From Falsiroseomonas frigidaquae (GTDB taxonomy: Bacteria > Pseudomonadota > Alphaproteobacteria > Acetobacterales > Acetobacteraceae): a DNA stretch of 64,000 bases. The translations under genes and the position numbers were made by a program. Location of the stretch: positions 62,001 through 126,000 of the forward strand of contig NZ_JAAVTX010000003.1 of assembly GCF_012163145.1 (NCBI RefSeq), read 5' to 3'. The notes beneath the pieces were generated by a model. That model saw nothing but the letters and a program-made list of their open reading frames with translations. It was not told where the DNA came from and did no database searches. This document shows, piece by piece, positions 26,530-34,942 of the stretch (positions are counted from its first letter, which is position 1; each line of letters begins with the position of its first letter).

Positions 26530-28893
26530 ATGTTCCAGCTCTATGACTGCGTCACGAACATGCACGACCCGCGCATGGTCCTGCTGGCGGCGCTGGTCTG
26601 CATCCTTGGTGCCCATGCCTGCTTCGCCCTGCTGCGCCATGTGCAGCAGCATCCCGGAAGCGGGCGCCTGCGCGGCATCGCCATTGCCGCCTTCGCCAGT
26701 GGCAGCGCGACCTGGGCGACGCATTTCATCGCCATGCTCGCCTACCAGCCGGTCGCGACCATCGGCTACGACCCGGGCCTCACGCTGTTCTCCCTGCTGA
26801 CGGCCCTGCTGGTGGCAGCCTGCGCCTTCGCCCTTGCGCTGCGCGGCGGCGCCTGGCACCGGCTGACGGGCGGCGCGCTGCTCGGCCTCGGCATCGGCAC
26901 AATGCACTACACCGGCATGGCCGCCTGGCGGGTGGGCGGCGCGGTGCTGTGGGATGACGGCACCATCGCCATGTCGCTGCTGATCGGCGTCGGCTTCGGT
27001 GCGCTGGCGCTGCGCCTCGGCCTTGCGGAAGGGCGCGCGGCGAGGCTGCTTGGCCCCATCCTGCTGACGCTGGCGATCTGCGGCCTGCATTTCACCGGCA
27101 TGACCGCCATGCTGGTGCTGCCCGACATGGCGCTGATCGAGCAGTTGCCGCCGGCCGATTCCCGCTGGCTTGCCTACCTGGTCGGCGCCGGCGGCATCGC
27201 CATCCTGCTGCTCAGCCTCTACGGCCTGGCGCTGCAGCGCCGCGACCAGCGGCAGCGGCACGATGAGATGCTGCGCATGCGCCATCTGGCCGATGCGGCG
27301 GTAGAGGGGCTGCTGGTCTGCGACGGGGAACGGCTGGTTACCGCCAACCAGAGCCTGGAACTGGTGTTGGGCCGCAAGCCCGACGACCTGGCCGGCCTGC
27401 GCCTTGAAGACCTGGTGCCGGATTCGGCTACGCGCAGCCTGCTGCTGCAGGACAATGCGCGGGCGGAGGGTGATGCGCTGGATGCCGAGGGTCGCAGCAT
27501 CCCGATGGAAATGGTCTCCCGCACCATCAGCTATGGCGGCGCGCCGCATCGCGTCATCGCCTTCCGCGATCTGCGCGACCGCCGTGCGGCGGAGGCGCAG
27601 ATCCGCCACCTGGCGCATCACGACGCGCTGACCGGCCTGGGCAACCGCGCCAATTTCGGTGAGCGGCTGGCGCTGATGGTGCAGCAGGCGCACACCCAGA
27701 AGACGCGCTTCGCGGTGCTGGCGCTGGACCTCGACCGCTTCAAGCTGGTGAACGACACGCTGGGCCACCCGGTCGGCGATGCGTTGCTGGTCGAGGTGGC
27801 GTCCCGCCTGCGGGACACGGTGCGCGACACCGACCTGATCGGCCGGCTGGGCGGTGACGAATTCGCCGTGCTGCAGAGCGGCGGCGAGCAGCCGGAAGCC
27901 GCCACCGCACTCGCCTCCCGCATGGTTTCGGCGCTGGCGCGCCCGTTCTTCGTCGATGGCCAGGTGCTGAACATCGGCACCAGTATCGGCATCGCGCTGT
28001 TCCCGCAGGATGGCGCGGATTCCGCCGCGCTGCTGCGCAACGCCGATCTCGCTCTGTACCGTGCCAAGACCGATGGCCGCGGCGTCTTCCGCTTCTTCGA
28101 GAAGGAGATGGACGCCCGCATGCAGGAGCGCCGGCGGATGGAGCTGGATCTGCGGGAGGCGCCGAAGCGCGACCAGTTCGAGCTGGCCTACCAGCCGCTG
28201 CTCGGCCTGGACAGCAACCGCATCACCGGCTTCGAAGCGCTGCTGCGCTGGCGCCACCCGGAGCGCGGCCTGATCCCGCCCGCGCAATTCGTGCCGCTGG
28301 CCGAGGAGACGGGGCTGATCGTGCCGATCGGCGAATGGGTGCTGCGCGAGGCCTGCCGGGAGGCGGCAAGCTGGCCGGGCGAGATCGACGTGGCGGTCAA
28401 CCTCTCCGCCGTGCAGTTCCGCAGCCCCGACCTGCTGGCGATGGTGCAGGGCGCCTGCGCCGCCGCCGGCCTGCCACCGCAGCGGCTGGAGCTGGAGATC
28501 ACCGAGAGCGTGCTGCTGGCCGATACCGCCGGTACGCTTGGCGTGTTGCATGCGCTGCGTGCGCTCGGCATCCGTGTCTCGCTGGACGATTTCGGCACCG
28601 GCTATTCCTCGCTGAGCTACCTGCGCAGCTTTCCCTTCGACAAGATCAAGATCGACCGCTCCTTCATCGCCGACATGAACAGCAACCCGGATGCCGCCTC
28701 CATCGTAAGGGCGATCCTCGGCCTTGGCCGCAGCCTCGGCATCCGCACCACGGTGGAGGGTATCGAGACCGCGGCGCAGCTGGAGTATGTGCGGGAGGAG
28801 GGCTGCGACCAGGTGCAGGGCTATCTGATCGGCCAGCCGAAGCCCGCGAGTTCCGTCGCCGGCCTGCTGCGCGAGGCTCGAATCGCGGCCTGA
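26530..28893 (+). CDS. MHYT-PAS-GGDEF-EAL cyclic-di-GMP protein
   Basis: This 787-residue inner-membrane signalling protein begins with a seven-span MHYT sensor (WATHFIAMLAY, GTMHYTGMAAW and GLHFTGMTAM), thought to sense O2, CO or NO through metal ligands. A short PAS-like region (about 255-350) follows. The diguanylate cyclase site is intact at G441-G442-D443-E444-F445, and the phosphodiesterase domain keeps E569-A570-L571 with DDFGTGYSSLSYL and TVEGIET. Both activities are therefore possible. It is a single gene followed on the opposite strand by an orphan histidine kinase. Confidence 0.93.
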   Translation: MFQLYDCVTNMHDPRMVLLAALVCILGAHACFALLRHVQQHPGSGRLRGIAIAAFASGSATWATHFIAMLAYQPVATIGYDPGLTLFSLLTALLVAACAFALALRGGAWHRLTGGALLGLGIGTMHYTGMAAWRVGGAVLWDDGTIAMSLLIGVGFGALALRLGLAEGRAARLLGPILLTLAICGLHFTGMTAMLVLPDMALIEQLPPADSRWLAYLVGAGGIAILLLSLYGLALQRRDQRQRHDEMLRMRHLADAAVEGLLVCDGERLVTANQSLELVLGRKPDDLAGLRLEDLVPDSATRSLLLQDNARAEGDALDAEGRSIPMEMVSRTISYGGAPHRVIAFRDLRDRRAAEAQIRHLAHHDALTGLGNRANFGERLALMVQQAHTQKTRFAVLALDLDRFKLVNDTLGHPVGDALLVEVASRLRDTVRDTDLIGRLGGDEFAVLQSGGEQPEAATALASRMVSALARPFFVDGQVLNIGTSIGIALFPQDGADSAALLRNADLALYRAKTDGRGVFRFFEKEMDARMQERRRMELDLREAPKRDQFELAYQPLLGLDSNRITGFEALLRWRHPERGLIPPAQFVPLAEETGLIVPIGEWVLREACREAASWPGEIDVAVNLSAVQFRSPDLLAMVQGACAAAGLPPQRLELEITESVLLADTAGTLGVLHALRALGIRVSLDDFGTGYSSLSYLRSFPFDKIKIDRSFIADMNSNPDAASIVRAILGLGRSLGIRTTVEGIETAAQLEYVREEGCDQVQGYLIGQPKPASSVAGLLREARIAA

Positions 28894-29047
28894 ACGGCGT
28901 GCCGGCGGTGTTGCAGGCGATGGCGCAGCTGCACCGGCCATGCCGTTCCAGCAGGTCGCGGCCCGTCACCACCACGCGGCCAGCCGGCCGGGTAGAAGTC
29001 GGGCGTGTCCAGCTCCGGCGTGCGGTGCCTCGCGAATGCCCCGGCGC

Positions 29048-30394
29048 TCAGTCGCGCGGCAGGTACAGCGTCACGCAGGTTCCGGCGCCGGGGCTGCTCG
29101 CCAACTCCATGCCGCCGCCGATCTGGCGCAGCATGCCATCCACCATGCTCAGCCCCAGCCCGCTGCCGCGACCGGGCGCCTTGGTGGTGAAGAAGGATTC
29201 CCGCGCGCGCGCCAGCACCCCGGCCGTCATGCCCTCCCCGGTGTCGGCGACATCGATGGCGACGTAGGCACCGGCCTCCATCCCGGCGACCGGCGGCTGT
29301 CCAGCGTCCAGGTTCCGGGTGGTGATGATCAACCGGCCTCCCTCCGGCATGGCGTCGCGGGCGTTGATCGCGAGGTTCAGGATCGCCAGTTCGAACTGGT
29401 TCCGGTCCGCCCTGGCGGGCCGCAGGTCGGGCGCCGCGCGCAGCAGGACGCGGACGCCCCGACCCAGCGTGCGGTCCAGCAGCGCCGCCATCTCCGCCAG
29501 GGACTGGTTCACATCCACCGGCTCCGACGCCATCGGCTGTTGCCGCGCGAAAGCCAGCAGCCGGGTGGTGAGCGCGGTGCCGCGCTGCACGCTGCGATGT
29601 GCTTCGGCCAGCAGGGCCGCGGCGCCGGCGCCATTGCTCTGCCGGCCGAGCAGCTTCAGGCAGCCCGCCATCGCCAGCAGCACGTTGTTGAAATCATGCG
29701 CCACGCCGCCCGCCAGCTGCCCCAGCGCCTGCATCTTCTGCGCCTGCAACAGGGATGCTTCCAGTTGCCGGCGCTGCGTGATGTCCCGCGCCCGGCCCAG
29801 AATGCCCCGCACGGCGCCATCCGGCCCCGGCAGCGGCATGTACACCGCCTCGTAGGTCAGGGTTTCACCGCCATAGGTGACGGTCGGCTCGTAGGCATAG
29901 GCCTGGCCGGTCGCGCGCACGCGCTCCAGCCCCTCGGTGATGAGGCCGCCAAATTCGTCGCCAAGGACCTGCACGGGTGTCCTGCCGAGAACATGTTCCG
30001 GCGCGGCGCCGATGCGCGCCAGGGCCACCGGATTGAGCGCCTCATAGACGAAGCTCCGGTCCTGCATCACGCGGACCTGGAACAGGCATTCGGGCGCATG
30101 GTCGAAATACACCTGCAGCGTGTCGGCGGCGGCTGTGGCGGCTGCGGCGGGTGGAGCCGGACCGGATGCCTCGCCGGGCGTCACGGCCTGCGCCTTCAAC
30201 CGCCCGGGCCTGGCCGGTTTATGGAGCCGGGGTGGCCGCTCCAGCCTGGCGTCCGCCAGATGCAGCGGCTTCAGGCTGGGCGGGCTCCGCCCTCCCTTGG
30301 CCACGTAGGCGGCCCTCCAGGCCTCCAACCTGGCAGGGTCGCCAGATGCATCAGAACCGTTCCCCGCCGCATAGCCTGTCGTGAACTGGCGCAT
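29048..30394 (-). CDS. Orphan PAS-domain histidine kinase
   Basis: The 448-residue soluble kinase has an unstructured N-terminus, a PAS domain (about 90-210, ending RGILGRARDITQRRQLEAS), and a HisKA-HATPase core with phosphoacceptor H233 (GGVAHDFNNVL), N-box NLAINARDAMP, G1 DTGEGM and G2 GRGSGLGLSMVDGM. The HDFNN H-box marks the HPK4-type subgroup. No membrane span or receiver domain is present and no response regulator gene adjoins it. The 112 bp upstream (30395-30506) is AT-rich and probably contains its promoter. A TAAGGAG motif at about 30435-30441 lies too far from the ATG to be its SD. Confidence 0.88.
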   Translation of the reverse strand: MRQFTTGYAAGNGSDASGDPARLEAWRAAYVAKGGRSPPSLKPLHLADARLERPPRLHKPARPGRLKAQAVTPGEASGPAPPAAAATAAADTLQVYFDHAPECLFQVRVMQDRSFVYEALNPVALARIGAAPEHVLGRTPVQVLGDEFGGLITEGLERVRATGQAYAYEPTVTYGGETLTYEAVYMPLPGPDGAVRGILGRARDITQRRQLEASLLQAQKMQALGQLAGGVAHDFNNVLLAMAGCLKLLGRQSNGAGAAALLAEAHRSVQRGTALTTRLLAFARQQPMASEPVDVNQSLAEMAALLDRTLGRGVRVLLRAAPDLRPARADRNQFELAILNLAINARDAMPEGGRLIITTRNLDAGQPPVAGMEAGAYVAIDVADTGEGMTAGVLARARESFFTTKAPGRGSGLGLSMVDGMLRQIGGGMELASSPGAGTCVTLYLPRD

Positions 30395-30506
30395 GGCGAA
30401 ACCCGAGCCGTTGTGAAACGAAGGTAGCGCCAGCTCCTTACAGGAAAAGAATATATCTTAAACGACCTGTCTCAATTTGCTGTGACTGGATCATTCATTG
30501 TCAGGC

Positions 30507-31325
30507 TTAGAGGCCGAGCCGCGCCCAGGCCGCACGGGTCTCCACCGCCTCCATCGCGCCTTCGGCGAATGCGGCGCCCGAGAGAAGCCGCAGCGGCCAG
30601 GGCGGGCGGCGGGCGCCGATTGGGATGATCTGCGCCTTGTCGCCATGCCGCGCGCGGAGTTCGGCCGTCACCTCCCCCAGCCGGTCGGCCAGGCCGAGTT
30701 CCACCGCACGGCGGCCGCTCCAGAAGCGGCCGTTGAACAATTCGGCCTCCGGCGCCTTCAGCTTCGCGCCGCGGCGGCTGCGGACCCAGTCGCGGAAGAC
30801 TTCGTGCAGTTCGGCCAGCAGCGTCTCCAGCCGCGCCACATCCTCCGGCCGCTCGGGGCGGAAGGGGTCGAGGAAGCTCTTCTCGGTGCCCGCGGTGTGC
30901 ATGCGCCGCTGCACGCCGATCCGGCCGATCGCCTCCTCCAGCCCGAAGCCGGCGCTGATCACGCCGATCGAGCCGAGGATGCTGGCCGGGTCGGCCACGA
31001 TCTCATCCGCCGCGCAGGCCAGCCAATAGCCGCCGGAGGCCGCGGCATCCTCGACATAGGCGGTGACCTTCACCTTCTTCTTGTCCGCCAGCCGGCGGAT
31101 GCGCTGCGCCACCAGGCTGGACTGCACCGGCGATCCGCCAGGGGAATTCAGCACCAGCGCCACCTCCGCCAGGCGCTTCATGCCGAAGGCGCGGTCGATC
31201 AGCGGGCCGCTGGCCTCGGCGCTGATGCCGGTGGTGGCGAAGGGGCTGGCGCCGCGGGCGGTGATGGCGCCCGACAGGCGAAGCAGGGCGATGCGGGGCG
31301 GCCTGGGCAGGAAGGGAAGCTTCAT
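30507..31325 (-). CDS. S49 family signal peptide peptidase-like serine protease
   Basis: This 272-residue protein is a short SppA/SohB-type member of family S49. It shows LNSPGGSP near residue 60, the nucleophile region AAASGGYWLACAADEIVADP and the segment carrying the likely general-base lysine (GTEKSFLDPFRPE). Such enzymes digest cleaved signal peptides or membrane protein fragments. No clear N-terminal membrane span is present, so membrane association would need another route. The ATG at 31325 is chosen, since the long upstream open frame is antisense to the monooxygenase gene. Confidence 0.88.
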   Translation of the reverse strand: MKLPFLPRPPRIALLRLSGAITARGASPFATTGISAEASGPLIDRAFGMKRLAEVALVLNSPGGSPVQSSLVAQRIRRLADKKKVKVTAYVEDAAASGGYWLACAADEIVADPASILGSIGVISAGFGLEEAIGRIGVQRRMHTAGTEKSFLDPFRPERPEDVARLETLLAELHEVFRDWVRSRRGAKLKAPEAELFNGRFWSGRRAVELGLADRLGEVTAELRARHGDKAQIIPIGARRPPWPLRLLSGAAFAEGAMEAVETRAAWARLGL

Positions 31326-31421
31326 CCCGGATAGATGCGCCGCCGCGACGTCCACACAAGCGTCCCCCTTCCGCCGCAACCGCCCGCGCGCCATTGTCGC
31401 AGCGATACCTGTGAGAGACCG

Positions 31422-32621
31422 ATGGCCAAGCCCCTTCCTGTCCTGATCGCCGGCGCCGGTCCGGTCGGCATGGTTGCCGCCGCCTACCTGGCCGGGGAAG
31501 GCATACCGGTCACCATCGTCGAACAGGCGAAGGACCTGCCGACCGACCTGCGCGCGTCGACCTTCCACCCGCCGACGCTGGACATGCTCCGCCGCTTCGG
31601 GATGGTGGACAGCCTGATCGAACAGGGGCTGGTCTGCCCGCAATGGCAGTTCCGCGACCGCGCCACCGGGCCGATCGCCACCTTCGACATGGGCGTGCTC
31701 TCGGCCGATACGGACCACCCCTATCGCCTGCAATGCGAGCAATGGCGGCTGACCCAGATGCTGCGGGACCGCATGGCGGCGAACCCCGATGTCAGCTTCA
31801 TCTACGATGCCCGCGCCGCGGATGTGGCGCAGGATGCGGATGGCGTGACGCTGGTGATCGAGCGCCATGACGGCAGCACGGAGAAGCTGGCCGGCAGCTA
31901 CCTGATCGGCGCCGATGGCGCGCGCAGCGCCGTGCGGCGCGCCGTGGGCACCGAGTTCCGCGGCCAGACCATCCCGGAAATCTTCCTGTCGCTCTCCACC
32001 ACCTTCGCCTTCCATGAGGCGATCCCGGACCTCGCCGACATCTCCTACATCTCGGACCCCGAGGAATGGTTCGTGCTGCTGCGCACCGCGACACTCTGGC
32101 GCGTGCTGTTCCCGACCGATCCGGAGGAGACGGAGGAGCGCATGACATCCCCGGCGCGGATGCAGGAAAGGCTGCAGGCGGTGGTGCCGAATGCGGCGGG
32201 CTATGAGGTGGTGCACCGCACCGGCTACCGGGTGCATGAACGGGTGGTGGACGAATACGTCCATGGCCGCGTCTTCCTGGCCGGCGATGCCGCGCATATC
32301 AACAACCCGCTCGGCGGCATGGGCATGAATGGCGGCATCCATGATGCCTTCAACCTGGCGCAGAAGCTGGTCGAGGTCTGGCGCGGCGCACCGCTGGAGA
32401 GCATGGGCCGCTACGGGCGGCAGCGCCGCAAGGTGGCGCTCGACGTGGTGCAGCAGCAGGCGTTGCGGAACCGGCAGATCCTGAACCAGCGCGACCCGGC
32501 GGCACGCCGCGCCTACCACGACGAATTGCGTGCCACGGTGGCCGACCCGGCGAAGCATCGCGCCTACCTGCTGCGGTCCTCGATGATCCAATCCCTGCGT
32601 GACCTGGAGGCGGTGGCATGA
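31422..32621 (+). CDS. FAD-dependent aromatic-type monooxygenase
   Basis: The 399-residue class A flavoprotein monooxygenase has the N-terminal FAD fingerprint PVLIAGAGPVGMVAAAYLA, the middle YLIGADGARSAVRRAVG (DG motif) and the C-terminal GDAAHINNPLGGMGMNGGIHDAFNL (GD motif). Relatives hydroxylate phenolic or pyridine carboxylates using NAD(P)H. Its stop overlaps the start of an isochorismatase-family hydrolase gene (ATGA), which suggests that both act on one substrate route. The specific substrate is not determined by sequence. Confidence 0.87.
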   Translation: MAKPLPVLIAGAGPVGMVAAAYLAGEGIPVTIVEQAKDLPTDLRASTFHPPTLDMLRRFGMVDSLIEQGLVCPQWQFRDRATGPIATFDMGVLSADTDHPYRLQCEQWRLTQMLRDRMAANPDVSFIYDARAADVAQDADGVTLVIERHDGSTEKLAGSYLIGADGARSAVRRAVGTEFRGQTIPEIFLSLSTTFAFHEAIPDLADISYISDPEEWFVLLRTATLWRVLFPTDPEETEERMTSPARMQERLQAVVPNAAGYEVVHRTGYRVHERVVDEYVHGRVFLAGDAAHINNPLGGMGMNGGIHDAFNLAQKLVEVWRGAPLESMGRYGRQRRKVALDVVQQQALRNRQILNQRDPAARRAYHDELRATVADPAKHRAYLLRSSMIQSLRDLEAVA

Positions 32622-33241
32622 GCGGACACCCCGAGGCCGAGATCTACCACCGCCAGGGCATGGGCCAGACCGCCGGCATGGGCAACCGCCCGGCGCTGGT
32701 GATCGTCGATTTCGTCGTGGGCTTTGCCGATCCCGAGCATTTCGGCGGCGGCAACATCGCGCCCGCCATCGCGCAGACGGTGCATCTGCTGGCCTTCGCG
32801 CGTCGCCACAAATGGCCGGTGGCGCATACCCGCGTGGTCTATGCCGAGGATGGGTCCGATGCCGGCGTCTTCACGCTCAAGGCGCCGTCCCTGCTCAAGC
32901 TGACCGAACATTCGCCGCTGTCGCAGATCGTGCCGGAGCTGACGCCGGTGGCTGGCGAGCACATCGTCCGCAAGCAGGGCGCCAGCGGCTTCTTCGACAC
33001 CAACCTTGCATCCTGGCTGCGCTTCCAGGGCGCCGATACCGTGGTGGTGGCGGGCTGCACGACGTCCGGCTGCGTGCGGGCGACGGTGGTGGACAGCCTG
33101 CAGCACAATTTCCGCACCATCGTCCCGACCGATTGCGTCGGCGACCGCGCGATCGGCCCGCATGAGGCGAACCTGTTCGACATGGGCCAGAAATACGCGG
33201 ACCTGAAGATGCGGGCGGAGATCGAGGCGGCGGCGCGGTAG
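32618..33241 (+). CDS. Isochorismatase/N-carbamoylsarcosine amidase family hydrolase
   Basis: This is a 207-residue cysteine hydrolase with the family triad D31 (LVIVDFVVGF), K119 (VRKQGASGFF) and C152 in the GCTTSGCVRAT loop, closest in motif to N-carbamoylsarcosine amidases and maleamate amidases. It overlaps the upstream monooxygenase gene by 4 nt. In nicotinate degradation a flavin monooxygenase (NicC) and a maleamate amidase (NicF) act in the same pathway, but the dioxygenase and deformylase of that route are not present here. The assignment stays at family level. Confidence 0.86.
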   Translation: MSGHPEAEIYHRQGMGQTAGMGNRPALVIVDFVVGFADPEHFGGGNIAPAIAQTVHLLAFARRHKWPVAHTRVVYAEDGSDAGVFTLKAPSLLKLTEHSPLSQIVPELTPVAGEHIVRKQGASGFFDTNLASWLRFQGADTVVVAGCTTSGCVRATVVDSLQHNFRTIVPTDCVGDRAIGPHEANLFDMGQKYADLKMRAEIEAAAR

Positions 33242-33329
33242 GACGCGCAACCAATCGTTCCGAGCCCCTCTATCATGGGAAGGCGGGAGGTGGTGAGGTC
33301 CGGCCCATATTCCGCACAGGTGAACCGCG

Positions 33330-33947
33330 ATGCCCGGCCTGACCTACCTCTATCTTCCGGTCGGCTCCGCGGAGATGATGGATTTCGCCAATGACTGGAA
33401 CGCCGATCTGCGCCGCACCGGCCGGCCGGAATGCCCGGTCATTTCGAACACCAGCTCGGGCGGGCTGAAGGCGGTCCGGCGCCTGTTCGGCCAGGGCATG
33501 CTGAAGGTGCTCGGCACCGAGGACACGCTGTTCGTCATCGCCCATGGCGCCGCGCGCGGGTCCCGCCGCATCGGGGCGGACCGTGGTGGCGTGCAGGTCG
33601 GGCGGGAATGGGAGGGCGGGGTGATGAAATCCTGGCTCGCCACCGAATTCGCCCGGCATCTGGAGAAGGAGGGGCTGCGGAAGGATTTCGTCGATCTGCG
33701 CCTGTTCGCCTGCGGCTCCGGCCTCGCCGCGCAGGCCACCGGCATTTCCTACGCCGAGGCGCTGTGGAACGAGATGCGCCGCACCGGCTATGCCCGGCTG
33801 GAAATGACCGGCTATCTCGGCTCCGTCCGCACGTCGTTCCTCGGCCAGCCGGTGGTGGAATATGCGCCGCGCGGGGGCGTCACCATGCTGCCGGTGCATG
33901 AGGCCTGCGTGCACTACCCGCAGGTGGCGACGCGGCCCCGACGCTGA
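33330..33947 (+). CDS. Orphan 205-residue protein with clan CD (caspase-like) His/Cys pattern
   Basis: I do not recognise a named family. The sequence has a hydrophobic strand ending in H-G (LFVIAHGAARG, H72) and a second ending in A-C-G-S-G (LRLFACGSG, C128), which is the strand-His-Gly ... strand-Ala-Cys layout of clan CD cysteine peptidases (caspase, gingipain, CPD). Other residues are compatible with a small alpha/beta domain. There is no signal peptide or partner gene. An AGGTG SD precedes the ATG. The C-terminus runs into a 16 bp tandem repeat that supplies its stop codon. The catalytic assignment is inference. Confidence 0.7.
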   Translation: MPGLTYLYLPVGSAEMMDFANDWNADLRRTGRPECPVISNTSSGGLKAVRRLFGQGMLKVLGTEDTLFVIAHGAARGSRRIGADRGGVQVGREWEGGVMKSWLATEFARHLEKEGLRKDFVDLRLFACGSGLAAQATGISYAEALWNEMRRTGYARLEMTGYLGSVRTSFLGQPVVEYAPRGGVTMLPVHEACVHYPQVATRPRR

Positions 33948-34003
33948 GAGGCCCCAACGCTGAAAGGCCCCGACGCTGAGAGGCCCCGGCGCTGAGCGGG
34001 GAA
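33940..34003. repeat. 16 bp tandem repeat, four copies
   Basis: GACGCTGAGAGGCCCC at 33940-33955 is followed by copies at 33956-33971 (two changes), 33972-33987 (identical) and a diverged one at 33988-34003. The stop of the caspase-like gene (33945-33947) lies in copy 1, and every copy contains GCTGA, so copies 2-4 can each supply the same stop if the array changes length. Confidence 0.9.
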
Positions 34004-34016
34004 CCGGTCGCCGGCA

Positions 34017-34847
34017 TCATTCCGCCGCGGCCGGCACCGGCAGCTTCATCCAGCCGGGCACGAAGGGCGTCAGAAGCGCCCCATCGGCGGTCAGCGTCAC
34101 GCCCGGCGCCACCGCATCCAGCCGCAGCAGCGCCAGGCCGTGGCCGTCCCGGGCGGAGCGCATGACACCCACCTCGACGCCATCCCGCAGCACCGGCGTG
34201 CCGGCCGGCGGCAGGCCGCCTTCCACCCGCACCGGGATGATCCGGCGCTTCAGCAGCCCGCGATACTTGGTCCGCGCCGTCAGCTCCTGCCCCATGTAGC
34301 AGCCCTTGGTCCAGGACACGCCGCCGAGTTCGTCGAAGCCACCTTCCAGCAGCACGGATTTCTCCGGCTCCAGGTCGCGGCTTCCATCGGGCAGGCCGAG
34401 CCGCAGGCGGTGCAGGTCGTAATCCGCCTCCGTCGCATCGGCGGCCACCTGCTGCGCCACCAGCGCGCGCCAACCGGCCTCCGGCAGGCGCGGGTCGGGC
34501 GCGGACAGGGTGCCGGGCGGCGGCACCGCGCCGCCCCAGCCCGCCAGCACGGTGAAATCGGCGGAGGCATCGCGCAGGGTCACCTTGGCGCGCAGCCGGA
34601 AGCGGGACAGGCGCTGCACCAGCAGCGGCACCTGCGCGGCCTCCGCATCCAGCAGCAGGCGCTCCGCCTCCGCCAGGATGAAGAAATCCGCCAGCCACTT
34701 GCCCTGCGGCGTCAGCAGCGCGGCCCAGACCGCACGGCCCGGGCCGGCGGCGGCAACATCATTGGACACCAGGCCCTGCAGGAAGCCGACCCGATCCGGG
34801 CCGGCCACTTCCACAACGCCGCGTCCGGTCAGAAGGGTGATCGGCAT
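34017..34847 (-). CDS. ygfZ: YgfZ/GcvT-like folate-binding protein
   Basis: The 276-residue protein carries the YgfZ signature KGCYMGQELTAR (about 180-191) and the GcvT-like folate-binding fold (VGFLQGLVSNDV near the start). YgfZ/IBA57 proteins help assemble or repair certain iron-sulfur clusters in a tetrahydrofolate-dependent way. Length is slightly shorter than the E. coli protein (326). It stands alone on the minus strand, divergent from the GT9 gene with 95 bp between starts. Confidence 0.92.
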   Translation of the reverse strand: MPITLLTGRGVVEVAGPDRVGFLQGLVSNDVAAAGPGRAVWAALLTPQGKWLADFFILAEAERLLLDAEAAQVPLLVQRLSRFRLRAKVTLRDASADFTVLAGWGGAVPPPGTLSAPDPRLPEAGWRALVAQQVAADATEADYDLHRLRLGLPDGSRDLEPEKSVLLEGGFDELGGVSWTKGCYMGQELTARTKYRGLLKRRIIPVRVEGGLPPAGTPVLRDGVEVGVMRSARDGHGLALLRLDAVAPGVTLTADGALLTPFVPGWMKLPVPAAAE

Positions 34848-34942
34848 GCCCGGCAGATGGGCAAGATGCGACCGCGTTGCAACCAGCCCGAAGCCGGGAG
34901 CCGCTTGGGGCGATTCCGGGCGCCGTGCTAGGCAGGCGGCGC

